DNA from: CAYNJY01 sp964397755
GTDB taxonomy: Bacteria > Patescibacteriota > Microgenomatia > UBA10105 > UBA927
Length of the DNA stretch: 64,000 bases
Assembly (NCBI GenBank): GCA_964397755.1
Contig: CAYNJY010000001.1
Coordinates: forward strand, 1 to 64,000
Direction: 5' to 3'
Position numbers and translations under genes: made by a program. Within the stretch, counting starts at the first letter, position 1. Every line of letters starts with the position of its first letter. Shown here one piece after another: positions 16,465 to 24,044 of this stretch. The notes below the pieces were generated by a model that searched no databases, was not told where the DNA came from, and saw nothing but the letters and a program-made list of their open reading frames with translations.

Positions 16465-18402
16465 ATGCAAAACGAAACCGTTGCTGTGTGGTGTAACCGC
16501 GTGCTGCGATTAAGCTTCTTTCTTCTGTTTGCCCTCGTCCCGCTTCTTTTTACCCCGGTAAATTACGAACTCTTCGAGTTCAACAAAATGATCGCGGTCT
16601 ATGGCCTGACGGTCATCATCACTGCCTCCTGGCTCGTTAAATCCGTTTTTCAAGGAAAACTGCGCATCGCCCGGACCCCCCTCGATGTCCCAATTCTCTT
16701 ATTTCTTACCTCTCAACTAGTAAGCTCTCTCTTTTCCATCGACCGCCACCTCTCGTGGTTTGGCTATTACTCACGGTTTAACGGCGGCATGTGGTCGATT
16801 ATTAGCTACATACTGCTTTATTATGCCTTTGTAAGTCATTGGGTAACCGAGAGAGGAAGACAGGAAGACAGTCAAAATGACAGAAAGAAAAATACCGTAC
16901 TGTCTTACAACAAAGCGGGTCTTACGGTCTTACCTCTTTTTCGGTTCGCTCTCGCTACCGCCACCGTCGTTGCCCTCTACGGCGTCTTGGAGCGCTTGGG
17001 TATTGACCGCCACCTCTGGGTGCAGGACGTGCAAAATCGCGTGTTTTCAACGCTCGGCCAGCCCAATTGGCTCGCAGCGTACCTGGTCGCGCTCATCCCG
17101 CTTGCAATGGCATTCGGGCTCACATCACACATCACACATCACAAAACCCAACTTGGATATTGGATATTGACCGCAGCGCTTTTTTTCGTAGTGCTGCTGT
17201 TTACCCGTTCTCGCTCTGGACTCTTGGGATTCGCCGTNNNNNNNNNNNNNNNNNNNNNNNNNNNNNNNNNNNNNNNNNNNNNNNNNNNNNNNNNNNNNNN
17301 NNNNNNNNNNNNNNNNNNNNNNNNNNNNNNNNNNNNNCTCATCGGCACCGGTACGGAAACATTCGCCCTTGCCTTTTACCAGCACAAGCCCAAGAACCAC
17401 AACCTCACCTCCGAGTGGGACTTTCTCTATAACAAAGCGCACAACGAGTACCTTAATTATTTGGCAACCACGGGGTTATTCGGTCTTTCTAGTTATCTTC
17501 TGTTTATCGGAAGTTTCATCTGGTGGTTTGCTAGAAATGTTTATGGTTTTATGAACCATAAACTATTGACCATTAACCTGGCCCTATTTGCCGGCTGGGC
17601 CTCGATACTTGTCACCAATTTTTTCGGCTTCTCGGTGGTCGTCACCCAACTGTTCCTGTTCCTTTTCCCCGCTTTTGTTCTTCTTCCAACAATTCAACAC
17701 TACAACACCATACCAGTTCCTCCAAAACTTAGACGCTGGTTGGTCGTTGGGGTTACTATTGTGGCCGGGTTCCTCCTCTTCGGAGTAGCTCAATACTGGT
17801 TTGCTGATCTCAACTTCGCCAACGGCTATCGCTTGAGCAGACTCAAAAATTTCCCCAAAGCCGAACGGTATCTTCGCCGGGCGATCTCCCTTCGGTCGAT
17901 CGAACCCGTCTACCGCGATGAGCTCTCCTCTGTCCTTTCGAGTTTAACCGTTGAAGCCTTCGCAAACCGCGACGCGACCAAAGCTGCCGAGCTCATGGAT
18001 GAAAGCCTGAAAGAGTCCGACGCGGTCCTCGCCGCTTCCCCCAACAACGTCAACTTCTGGAAGACGCGGGTGAAAATCTTCCATTCGTTTTCTGATATCG
18101 ACCCGCAGTTTCATGCGGCAGCGCTTGAAGCTCTCAAACACGCCAGAGATCTTTCGCCGCTTGATCCCAAGATCGCGTATAATTTGGCTATCCTTGCCGG
18201 ACGGATCGGCGACAACACGAAGGCGATTGACTACCTTCGCTCGTCTATCGAGCTTAAACCAAATTACCGCGACCCCTACTATGCCCTCTGGGTCTTTTAC
18301 CAAGAAACCAAACAGCGCGAGAAAGCCACCGAGGTAATGAGAACATACCTCACCGCTGTCGACCCCAGCGATAAAGAGTTTCAAAATCTCCTTTCACCAT
18401 GA
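16465..18402 (+). CDS. O-antigen ligase/polymerase-like membrane protein with C-terminal TPR region
   Basis: This protein of about 645 residues has many membrane helices from residue 15 on, and a C-terminal soluble part with tetratricopeptide-like repeats (from about residue 470, including LDPKIAYNLAILAGRIGD). The membrane part is of the Wzy/WaaL type, which join or polymerise surface glycans on a lipid carrier. A 100-N gap (17238-17337) removes part of the central region, so its length is approximate. Residues about 131-158 are a repeat-derived insertion. TATACT lies 6 bases before ATG 16465. The stop overlaps the def start (ATGA). Confidence 0.82.
   Translation: MQNETVAVWCNRVLRLSFFLLFALVPLLFTPVNYELFEFNKMIAVYGLTVIITASWLVKSVFQGKLRIARTPLDVPILLFLTSQLVSSLFSIDRHLSWFGYYSRFNGGMWSIISYILLYYAFVSHWVTERGRQEDSQNDRKKNTVLSYNKAGLTVLPLFRFALATATVVALYGVLERLGIDRHLWVQDVQNRVFSTLGQPNWLAAYLVALIPLAMAFGLTSHITHHKTQLGYWILTAALFFVVLLFTRSRSGLLGFAXXXXXXXXXXXXXXXXXXXXXXXXXXXXXXXXXXLIGTGTETFALAFYQHKPKNHNLTSEWDFLYNKAHNEYLNYLATTGLFGLSSYLLFIGSFIWWFARNVYGFMNHKLLTINLALFAGWASILVTNFFGFSVVVTQLFLFLFPAFVLLPTIQHYNTIPVPPKLRRWLVVGVTIVAGFLLFGVAQYWFADLNFANGYRLSRLKNFPKAERYLRRAISLRSIEPVYRDELSSVLSSLTVEAFANRDATKAAELMDESLKESDAVLAASPNNVNFWKTRVKIFHSFSDIDPQFHAAALEALKHARDLSPLDPKIAYNLAILAGRIGDNTKAIDYLRSSIELKPNYRDPYYALWVFYQETKQREKATEVMRTYLTAVDPSDKEFQNLLSP
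17238..17337. other. Assembly gap (100 N)
   Basis: A run of exactly 100 N lies inside the O-antigen ligase gene. The true length is unknown; the frame happens to stay open across it. Confidence 0.99.
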
Positions 18403-18944
18403 AGCCGATCATTCATGCGCCTAACGCAGTCCTCACAACGCCAGCCAAGCTCGTGGTCTCTTTTGACGCACGGCTCCAGAAGCTTGTTGCCGGAATGAAG
18501 CAGACCATCCGGGCAGCGAGCCAACCGAAGGGAGTCGGCCTTGCCGCGCCGCAGATAAAAGAACCGTGGCGAATCTTTATTACACATCCAAAGGAGAATG
18601 ACCGTATTCGGGTATTTATCAATCCGGAAATTATCAAACGCTCACCCGAGGAGACCGACGGTGTGCCGGAGCGTGACAATAAGCTCGAGGGTTGTCTCTC
18701 AATACCCAAAGTTTGGGGGCGGGTAAAACGCGCTGTGTCTGTAACGGTTCGTTTCCAAAATGAAAAAGGGTCGGTGAAGGAGGAAAGGTTTACCGGGTTC
18801 CTCGCTACGATCATCCAGCACGAAACCGATCACATAAACGGCATCCTCTTCACCCAGCGTGTGCTGGAGCAAAACGGAAAACTGTATCAGACCGCTCGTG
18901 ATGCCAAAGGTAAGGAAATTCTCGAGGAGATATCGCTCTCGTAA
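18399..18944 (+). CDS. def: Peptide deformylase
   Basis: This enzyme removes the formyl group from the first Met of new proteins and needs a metal ion. The 181-residue protein has all three motifs: GVGLAAPQI (residues about 46-54), EGCLSIP (about 97-103) with the metal-binding Cys, and QHETDH (about 137-142) with the two metal-binding His. The ATG overlaps the stop of the preceding gene (ATGA), implying translational coupling. Fmt, which adds the formyl group, follows 28 bases later. Confidence 0.95.
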   Translation: MKPIIHAPNAVLTTPAKLVVSFDARLQKLVAGMKQTIRAASQPKGVGLAAPQIKEPWRIFITHPKENDRIRVFINPEIIKRSPEETDGVPERDNKLEGCLSIPKVWGRVKRAVSVTVRFQNEKGSVKEERFTGFLATIIQHETDHINGILFTQRVLEQNGKLYQTARDAKGKEILEEISLS

Positions 18945-18972
18945 AGCTTTTTCTCAATGGAACAATGTAACA

Positions 18973-19926
18973 ATGACGCGAACCATTGTCTTCTTCGGCT
19001 CATTCCAACAGTACTCTGTCCAGGTGCTCGATGCGCTGATCAAGCACTTTTCTGTCACTGGGGTAGTCACCACGCCTCCCAAACCAGCCGGCCGGCACCT
19101 GACGCTTACCCCAACAGAAATCCAGCGTTTTACCGAAGGCAAAAATATCCCGGTTTTCCCCCTTGACTCACTGGAAAAGGTACCCAACGAGCTTGCCAAA
19201 CCCGACTTCATTGTGGTTGCTGGCTACGGCAAGCTCATTCCCAACGATTGGTTGAGCTTTCCCAAAATTATGGCGATCAATATGCACGCATCGCTTCTGC
19301 CTACATATCGCGGCGGCTTTCCGGCAGAATGGGCGATTCTTCGCGGTGAGGCCCAAACCGGCACGACTCTTGTAAAAATGTCACCGGAGTTTGACAAAGG
19401 AGACATCCTCGCCCAAAAGTATATTCCTATCGAACCTTCTGATACGCGGGAAACCCTCTACCGCAAGCTCTACGACCTTGGCACCCAACTCCTCGTTACC
19501 TATCTTCCCAAAATCGCAGACCGTACGATCAAGCCGACACCTCAGCCAGAAGGAAACTTCTTCTACGCCCGCAGGCTCACCCGCGACGACGGCTTTGTGC
19601 CTTGGGAGTTCGTGACGAAAGCTATCGAAGGACCTTCCGTTCCGTTTTCAACAATACAACACTATACCAATGTAACAATTCTGAAGGCGGCAACGGAGGG
19701 CCAAGGGGGCGGAATGATTGACGTGGCAAAATGGATCGAAAGAGCGCTCCGGGCGCTCTCTGGTTGGCCGGGAGTCTGGACTACTGTATCAATCAAAGGT
19801 GAAGAAAAACGCCTGAAAATTCTTTCTTGTCACCTGTCGCCTGTCACCGCTTCACTTGTTCTCGACACCGTTCAGCTCGAAGGGAACATGCCCATGGCCT
19901 TTGACCAGGCGGAGCCGCCATTTTGA
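18973..19926 (+). CDS. fmt: Methionyl-tRNA formyltransferase
   Basis: Fmt formylates Met on the initiator tRNA. The 317-residue protein has the folate-dependent formyltransferase domain with INMHASLLPTYRGGFP (about 98-113), which includes the conserved Asn, His and SLLP loop, followed by FDKGDI. The C-terminal OB-like domain is present but diverged. Residues about 224-236 (STIQHYTNVTIL) derive from an in-frame AACAATG-type repeat. The ATG at 18973 itself lies in such a repeat, and no ribosome-binding site is obvious. Confidence 0.92.
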   Translation: MTRTIVFFGSFQQYSVQVLDALIKHFSVTGVVTTPPKPAGRHLTLTPTEIQRFTEGKNIPVFPLDSLEKVPNELAKPDFIVVAGYGKLIPNDWLSFPKIMAINMHASLLPTYRGGFPAEWAILRGEAQTGTTLVKMSPEFDKGDILAQKYIPIEPSDTRETLYRKLYDLGTQLLVTYLPKIADRTIKPTPQPEGNFFYARRLTRDDGFVPWEFVTKAIEGPSVPFSTIQHYTNVTILKAATEGQGGGMIDVAKWIERALRALSGWPGVWTTVSIKGEEKRLKILSCHLSPVTASLVLDTVQLEGNMPMAFDQAEPPF

Positions 19927-19995
19927 AACGCACTGAAGATTTGCCACACCAATTCTCCCTTCGTGTCTTTCGTAAGACCTCCCCCGACTTCCCCC

Positions 19996-20025
19996 TTGAC
20001 ATACCCCATCCCTTTTTACTACGCT
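19996..20025 (+). promoter_or_regulatory. Promoter of the small membrane protein gene
   Basis: TTGACA (19996-20001) and TACGCT (20020-20025) are 18 bases apart. An AAGGAGA ribosome-binding site follows at about 20034-20040. Confidence 0.6.
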
Positions 20026-20045
20026 AGTGTCTAAAGGAGACACCC

Positions 20046-20321
20046 ATGGCGAAACGAAAAACCTCGCGTTCGACTTCACAGAGCGTATTCGTGATCAAAG
20101 ACTTGGCCTCCTGGAACTTCATTATCTTCCTGGTACTCACGTTTATCCTCCTCGTCATAGTCCTCACCGCCATGAATCGCGTGAGTCTGGACCTTCGCAC
20201 GCGCGCGCAACTGGGCAACTGCCCCGAACTTTCCCTTCCACGCGCTGAAGATTGCCCCGGCGGCTGGACCTTCAAACGCGACGCCACAGGATGCCTCGCC
20301 TTCCTCTGCGAGGTTAAATAA
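20046..20321 (+). CDS. Small single-pass membrane protein with Cys-containing outer segment
   Basis: This 91-residue protein has a basic N-terminus, one transmembrane helix (residues about 24-43) and an outer domain of about 45 residues with four Cys that could form disulfides (NCPEL, DCPGG, GCLAFLC). It has its own promoter and a strong ribosome-binding site, so it is probably well expressed. The family is not recognised. Confidence 0.7.
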   Translation: MAKRKTSRSTSQSVFVIKDLASWNFIIFLVLTFILLVIVLTAMNRVSLDLRTRAQLGNCPELSLPRAEDCPGGWTFKRDATGCLAFLCEVK

Positions 20322-20374
20322 CAATTGACAAATTGACCAATTGACGAAAGTAACAAATTGACAAGATTGACAAA
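20322..20374. repeat. Heptamer-type repeat (ATTGACA)
   Basis: Several copies of ATTGACAA-like words follow each other, spaced about 7-9 bases apart. A matching stretch in the opposite sense lies at 20758-20810. They flank the four-helix-bundle gene on both sides and read into the 3' end of rpmB. Confidence 0.65.
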
Positions 20375-20740
20375 CTAACGACGAGAAGATCGAAGCTTCT
20401 TGGATAATCCCCCAAGTTGTTTGGCAATACTTTCAGCCATTTCTTTTGCCTTTGTACACTGTGGTAAGGAGATGAGTTTGTTGTCTAAAGCAAGATCAAG
20501 ACAAGCCAAACACTCATTGATTGATTCAAGGGCGTTTTCAATGTACCTCTTAAAGTCCTTATCGGAGTATTTTGCTGATCCTTCAGCTATATTTAAACAT
20601 ACAGAAAGAGCAGCTCTACGAAGTTGTTCGCCAAGTTCCCAAAATGATCTCGGAAATGGCCGTGTGAGAGTGATGCATTCTTTATAAAACTGTTTGCTGA
20701 GCTGATATACCGGAAACTTGAGGAATCGAAATGTTTCCAC
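20375..20740 (-). CDS. Four-helix-bundle protein (S23/IVP family), free-standing
   Basis: This 121-residue protein has the family pattern: FPVYQLSKQFYKECITLT, then FWELGEQLRRAALSVCLNIAEG and ESINECLACLDLALD. It is a relative of the protein encoded in the 16S insertion, but lies between genes and is bracketed by ATTGACA-type repeats. The repeats around it suggest it may have moved as a unit. Function is unknown. Confidence 0.82.
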   Translation of the reverse strand: METFRFLKFPVYQLSKQFYKECITLTRPFPRSFWELGEQLRRAALSVCLNIAEGSAKYSDKDFKRYIENALESINECLACLDLALDNKLISLPQCTKAKEMAESIAKQLGGLSKKLRSSRR

Positions 20741-20766
20741 GCTGGTTTTAGTCGGATGTTAATTTG

Positions 20767-21033
20767 TTAATTGGTCAATTTGTTAACTGTCAATTTGTCA
20801 CTTTGTTGCATTCGTTCAAGGTCAAATCGAACCCGTTTAATACAATTTGTGCATGCCCGAACCCTCCTCATCACTCCGCCAACCGACATGGTCACCCAGT
20901 GGAGGTTGGGCTTAAACCCGCGGAGCGTCGTCGGCGCGCGCTTCTTCCACTGACCTCCGGCGACCCCCACATGGTGAGTGTGCTGACGACCGGCTGATGA
21001 ATGCTTTCCACAGATATCACAGACGTACGCCAT
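20767..21033 (-). CDS. rpmB: 50S ribosomal protein L28
   Basis: This 88-residue ribosomal protein has the L28 core: YVCDICGK with a Cys pair, the HTHHV segment, RAPTTLRGFKPNL, and a second Cys pair CTNC, together making a four-Cys zinc ribbon. The start is ATG 21033; the ORF begins 3 codons earlier. The last ten residues or so (KLTVNKLTN) are encoded by the neighbouring ATTGACA-type repeat, so the repeat has extended the protein. Confidence 0.93.
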   Translation of the reverse strand: MAYVCDICGKHSSAGRQHTHHVGVAGGQWKKRAPTTLRGFKPNLHWVTMSVGGVMRRVRACTNCIKRVRFDLERMQQSDKLTVNKLTN

Positions 21034-21142
21034 AGGACACATGTAAAATCTAAACTTTATAAAATAATGCGTGAACAGTGTGAGGTTACACGTTGCACGT
21101 TTCAGGTTTAAAGTTCGTTTCTGATGCCGTATACTATATCAT

Positions 21143-21802
21143 ATGCTTCATGAACTCTTCAACAGTCCCATCGCCTTTCTTTTTTGGCTGATAGCCTTAG
21201 TCGTCGCCATCACCATCCACGAGTTCGCCCACGCGTATCTTGCCGATCGCTTAGGCGACCCGACGCCGCGGCTCCAGGGCCGGCTCACCTTAAATCCGAT
21301 GGCGCACCTGGATCCATTGGGCACGATCATGCTTCTGATCGCCCGCTTCGGCTGGGGCAAGCCGGTCGTCTTTGACCCGTTTAACCTGCGCCATCCTCGC
21401 CGCGACGCGGCGATCATCTCCCTGGCCGGCCCCGCGTCAAATCTCGCGCTTGCCAGTGTCTGCTCATTGTTGCTGCACCTTGTCTCAAGCTCTCAGTTCC
21501 TATCAGTTACTATAAGTTCCTACGTACTCTCTGCTTTCCTTACGAGTCTTATCACCCTCAACGTGGTGCTTGCGGTTTTTAATCTCGTCCCCATCCATCC
21601 TTTAGATGGCTTTAAAATCGTCGGAGGCATATTGCCAAGTGAGTACGCAAAGCAGTGGTACGAGCTCGAGCCCTACGGGATGATCTTCCTCATCTTCTTA
21701 ATTTTTCCAATTTTCGGCGGCCCCTCTCCTATCAGCCAACTCATCTCGCCGATCATCAACTTCCTCCTCCATCTCCTACTTTCAAGCTTCTCTTTTGTCT
21801 AA
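21143..21802 (+). CDS. Site-2 protease family (M50) membrane metallopeptidase
   Basis: This 219-residue intramembrane zinc protease has HEFAHAYLADRLGD (HExxH, residue about 29) in the first helix and NLVPIHPLDG near residue 150, carrying the third zinc ligand. About five to six membrane helices are visible. It lacks a PDZ domain and so resembles the short YwhC-like group rather than RseP. Residues about 116-132 contain a repeat-derived insertion. TATACT lies 7 bases before the ATG. Confidence 0.9.
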   Translation: MLHELFNSPIAFLFWLIALVVAITIHEFAHAYLADRLGDPTPRLQGRLTLNPMAHLDPLGTIMLLIARFGWGKPVVFDPFNLRHPRRDAAIISLAGPASNLALASVCSLLLHLVSSSQFLSVTISSYVLSAFLTSLITLNVVLAVFNLVPIHPLDGFKIVGGILPSEYAKQWYELEPYGMIFLIFLIFPIFGGPSPISQLISPIINFLLHLLLSSFSFV

Positions 21803-21816
21803 AAAAAACCCACCGC

Positions 21817-21846
21817 TTGACAAACTTCACGTGTCTGTCCTACGAT
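21817..21846 (+). promoter_or_regulatory. Promoter for the structured RNA candidate
   Basis: TTGACA (21817-21822) and TACGAT (21841-21846) are 18 bases apart. Transcription would begin at about 21852, at the first base of a long-range helix. No start codon with a ribosome-binding site follows. Confidence 0.6.
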
Positions 21847-21851
21847 ACATA

Positions 21852-22022
21852 CGCCCGTGTGGAGTTGAAGCCTATTTTCCTCCACAAGTTCAAACACAAT
21901 GAGGTATCCCTTTTTTCTACGTAGAAAGAGGGGAAACAGGGCCAAGTCTCTCCGATGCCTTGGTATCGGAGGCAGCCCTTCCGATTTAAATCAGTCGGGG
22001 AAAATGCTTCAACTTACGGGCG
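21852..22022 (+). ncRNA. Candidate structured non-coding RNA, class not recognised
   Basis: About 171 bases are closed by a two-part long-range helix: CGCCCGT (21852-21858) with ACGGGCG (22016-22022), and GTTGAAGC (21865-21872) with GCTTCAAC (22006-22013). Inside are a CCCTTTTTTCT/AGAAAGAGGGG hairpin, a CTCCGAT/ATCGGAG hairpin enclosed by GGGC/GCCC, and a CCGA/TCGG hairpin. The branched shape does not fit a rod-like 6S RNA, and I see no SRP, RNase P or tmRNA signature. A promoter lies just upstream and tRNA genes just downstream. Confidence 0.6.
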
Positions 22023-22192
22023 AACTTATACTTCTTGACCTCTCTTGACTACTCCAAAGTTTTGCGGTTCCCTAGTCCCTCTGATAAAATGAATTGGTTA
22101 ATGGCCTCCATAGCTCAACGGCAGCCCGTAAAAATTGCAAAGCAATTTTCAGGGTAAAAGCAACGGTTTTGTCCCAGAAGTATCTCGCTCTG

Positions 22193-22198
22193 ATATAA
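22193..22198 (+). promoter_or_regulatory. Possible -10 box for the inner tRNA-Thr
   Basis: TATAAT lies in a perfect hairpin (GCTCTGAT/ATCAGAGC) within the large insert, about 36 bases upstream of the intact tRNA-Thr. TTGTCC lies about 19 bases further upstream. The inner tRNA could therefore be transcribed on its own. Confidence 0.35.
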
Positions 22199-22233
22199 TC
22201 AGAGCGTAGAACTTCGGGATCCCGTACATTTAC

Positions 22234-22305
22234 GCCGACGTAGCTCAACGGTTGAGCAGCGCTTTTGTAAAGCGAAGGTTGGAGGTTCAAATCCTCTCGT
22301 CGGCT
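22234..22305 (+). tRNA. tRNA-Thr (anticodon TGT)
   Basis: This is a complete cloverleaf of 72 bases. The acceptor is GCCGACG/CGTCGGC, D arm GCTC/GAGC, anticodon loop TTTGTAA and T arm GGAGG TTCAAAT CCTCT (one mismatched pair). The discriminator is T and CCA is not encoded. The top pair of the anticodon stem (27-43) is mismatched, as in the interrupted copy around it. It lies wholly inside the second insertion of that tRNA. Confidence 0.9.
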
Positions 22306-22394
22306 CACAAGGAAAAGACGTCGGCTAAATGGTACTGGGATAAACCGCTGATGACAGTTCGATTCTGTCTGGAGGCTCACAGCGACAAGCACGA

Positions 22395-22703
22395 TCAGAG
22401 GATATTCTTTTCTCCCTTCGTCCCCTTGAGGAGTTTGCGAAGGCCGCCGAAAGCTTTGAGATTTAGTTTATACAGCATCCAGCGCCGCTCTTTTTCCTTT
22501 ACCACCCAGCCTGCCTTGAGCATCTCCCGAAGGTGATGGCTGATGAGGTTCGGAGGAAGGTTGAGGTGGATCGCCAGATCCCTCGGCCACATCGGCTCAT
22601 GGGCGAGGAGGTAGAGGATCGCGAGCCGATGCGGATGGTCAACACCCCGTAGTCGTTTTGCATACGGAAGTACTTTATTGTGGAGTCGCTTACCTGTAAG
22701 CAT
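22395..22703 (-). CDS. ArsR-type winged-helix transcription regulator
   Basis: This protein of about 102 residues carries a winged-helix DNA-binding domain: HPHRLAILYLLAHEPMWPRD, LAIHLNLPPNLISHHLREM (recognition helix) and GWVVKEKERRWMLYKLN (wing). No metal-binding Cys pair is visible, so a metal sensor is not indicated. The start is placed at ATG 22703; a longer frame to 22952 would run through tRNA-Tyr and cannot be coding. The tRNA ends 16 bases upstream, so the two may be co-transcribed. Confidence 0.85.
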   Translation of the reverse strand: MLTGKRLHNKVLPYAKRLRGVDHPHRLAILYLLAHEPMWPRDLAIHLNLPPNLISHHLREMLKAGWVVKEKERRWMLYKLNLKAFGGLRKLLKGTKGEKNIL

Positions 22704-22718
22704 ACAGTTCTGTGCTTG

Positions 22719-22803
22719 TGCTGCGGGGAAGATTCGAACTTCCGTAGCCCTTTCGGGCGCCAGATTTACAGTCTGGACCGATTGTCCACTCCGGCACCGC
22801 AGC
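22719..22803 (-). tRNA. tRNA-Tyr (anticodon GTA)
   Basis: On the minus strand this is an 85-base class II tRNA with a long variable arm. The acceptor is GCTGCGG/CCGCAGC, anticodon arm CCAGA CTGTAAA TCTGG, T arm GGAAG TTCGAAT CTTCC and discriminator A. CCA is not encoded. It lies just upstream of the ArsR-type gene. Confidence 0.93.
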
Positions 22804-22887
22804 CCCGGCATCTCGGCGTGTTTCCCATTATACCCGAAGACATTCCCTCTTGCATCCAGCCCAACCAACTCTATATACTTGTGGTCG

Positions 22888-23379
22888 ATGGAAGAACGAA
22901 AGAACTCAGAAACCACCAGCAAGAGCTCACAGACTGCTCTCACTCTCGGCATTGTTGTCTTTGTTGCGATCGTCGTGGCAGGAGTTATCCTCCGCCCGAA
23001 AACTTTTCAAACAGTCACCCCTGTCCCAATACCGATACCCACGCCCGGCCCGATCACCGGCTTGGGATGCGAGAATCAGTACTACAATACCAAAATCGGC
23101 TTTGCCGAGTATTACCTGTCTGTCGAAGGTGTTGACGTAGCACCGGCCAAAGAGGTGACCTGCAATTTTTCGGCCAAAGTCGGCGATAAGGTCGTCGGGA
23201 AAGCCACTGTCAAAAGCCCGCTCACCGATAGCCCTGCCCGCTCCGGCGCGACCTTCCGCTGCACGACGCAAGCGCTTGCCCTCAACCCGAGCGTCGCGAC
23301 CGTCATTGACGTCGGCCTCAAAGACGACACTGACGCGACCGCCTCCTGCTCGGCCGCCTTCAGCTTCCCCGCGCCCTAA
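22888..23379 (+). CDS. Single-pass membrane-anchored protein, unknown
   Basis: This 163-residue protein has a short polar N-terminus, one transmembrane helix (residues about 16-36), a Pro/Thr stalk, and an outer domain of about 110 residues with four Cys. The outer part looks beta-rich. The ATG at 22888 has TATACT 8 bases upstream; longer upstream frames overlap tRNA-Tyr. The family is not recognised. It precedes the phosphate-uptake pair but need not be related to it. Confidence 0.6.
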   Translation: MEERKNSETTSKSSQTALTLGIVVFVAIVVAGVILRPKTFQTVTPVPIPIPTPGPITGLGCENQYYNTKIGFAEYYLSVEGVDVAPAKEVTCNFSAKVGDKVVGKATVKSPLTDSPARSGATFRCTTQALALNPSVATVIDVGLKDDTDATASCSAAFSFPAP

Positions 23380-23388
23380 CCACACCGC

Positions 23389-24015
23389 ATGAACCTCTTC
23401 CCCAAAAATCCAAAGTTCTTCGATATGTTTGAGGAACTCACGGCTACTATTCATACAGGCGGTATGCTTCTTGCCAAAGCCAGGCTCCGATCCTCATCAA
23501 GCAACCGCTTGGCCAAAGAGCTCGCCCGGCTAGAGCACGATGCCGACACCATCTGCCACCATATCAACCGCGAGGCAGAATCTACCTTTATCACGCCACT
23601 TGACCGTGAAGATTTGCATGCGCTCGCCAAAAACCTCGACAACATCCTCGACCTTATCGAAGATGTTGCCTCAAAAATCGTCATCTACAACGGCCTCTCT
23701 CAAAGTACCACGTACTTCCATAAATTTACGAACGTCATTCAAGAAGCTACCTCCGTGGTTGATGCGCTCGTCGGGTTGTTGCGCTTTCGTGACAAACATG
23801 TCGCCAAAATGAAAAAGGCGATCGTTGCGATTCACACGCTTGAACACCGCGGCGACGAGCTGATCCGTCTGGCGCTGCGGGAGTTATTTCGTAAGCAACG
23901 GTCAGCTGTTGCCGTCATCAAGTGGAAAGATCTCTACGAGACGCTCGAAGAAGTCCTGGATGAGTGCGAAGGGGTCGCCGATGTAGTCGAAGAAATTATG
24001 ATTAAAAATTTTTGA
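23389..24015 (+). CDS. DUF47/PhoU-like phosphate transport regulator
   Basis: This 208-residue all-helical protein is of the DUF47 type, a PhoU-like family that controls PiT phosphate permeases. Typical parts are FFDMFEELTATIHTGG, LEHDADTICHHINRE and FITPLDREDLHALAKNLDN, followed by a second bundle with LEHRGDELIR. The gene for a PiT transporter starts 30 bases downstream, the standard pairing. Confidence 0.9.
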   Translation: MNLFPKNPKFFDMFEELTATIHTGGMLLAKARLRSSSSNRLAKELARLEHDADTICHHINREAESTFITPLDREDLHALAKNLDNILDLIEDVASKIVIYNGLSQSTTYFHKFTNVIQEATSVVDALVGLLRFRDKHVAKMKKAIVAIHTLEHRGDELIRLALRELFRKQRSAVAVIKWKDLYETLEEVLDECEGVADVVEEIMIKNF

Positions 24016-24044
24016 GGAGCCGCCAACGGCGGATAACCTATTCT

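Larger units (their letters stand above)
22104..22377 (+). tRNA. Interrupted tRNA-Thr(TGT)-like gene with two insertions
   Basis: The 5' part is GCCTCCA TA GCTC AACGGCAG (22104-22124). After 34 extra bases (22125-22158) the D stem is completed by AGC, then ACGGT-TTTGT follows. After about 169 more bases the 3' part resumes at about 22341 with AA-ACCGC, a T arm (GACAG TTCGATT CTGTC) and TGGAGGC T. The acceptor stem pairs perfectly (GCCTCCA/TGGAGGC), and the joined anticodon loop reads TTTGTAA, anticodon TGT. The first insert is itself a hairpin. The second has matching ends (TCCCAG/CTGGGA) and contains a complete tRNA-Thr. It is either a gene with unusual introns or a pseudogene. Confidence 0.65.

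Noticed and set aside
21852..22022. 6S RNA as the identity of the structured RNA
   Set aside because: The length fits, but the inner hairpins make a branched shape instead of a rod with a central bulge.
22704..22952. N-terminal extension of the ArsR-type protein
   Set aside because: It would run through the whole tRNA-Tyr gene; the family core begins near 22703.
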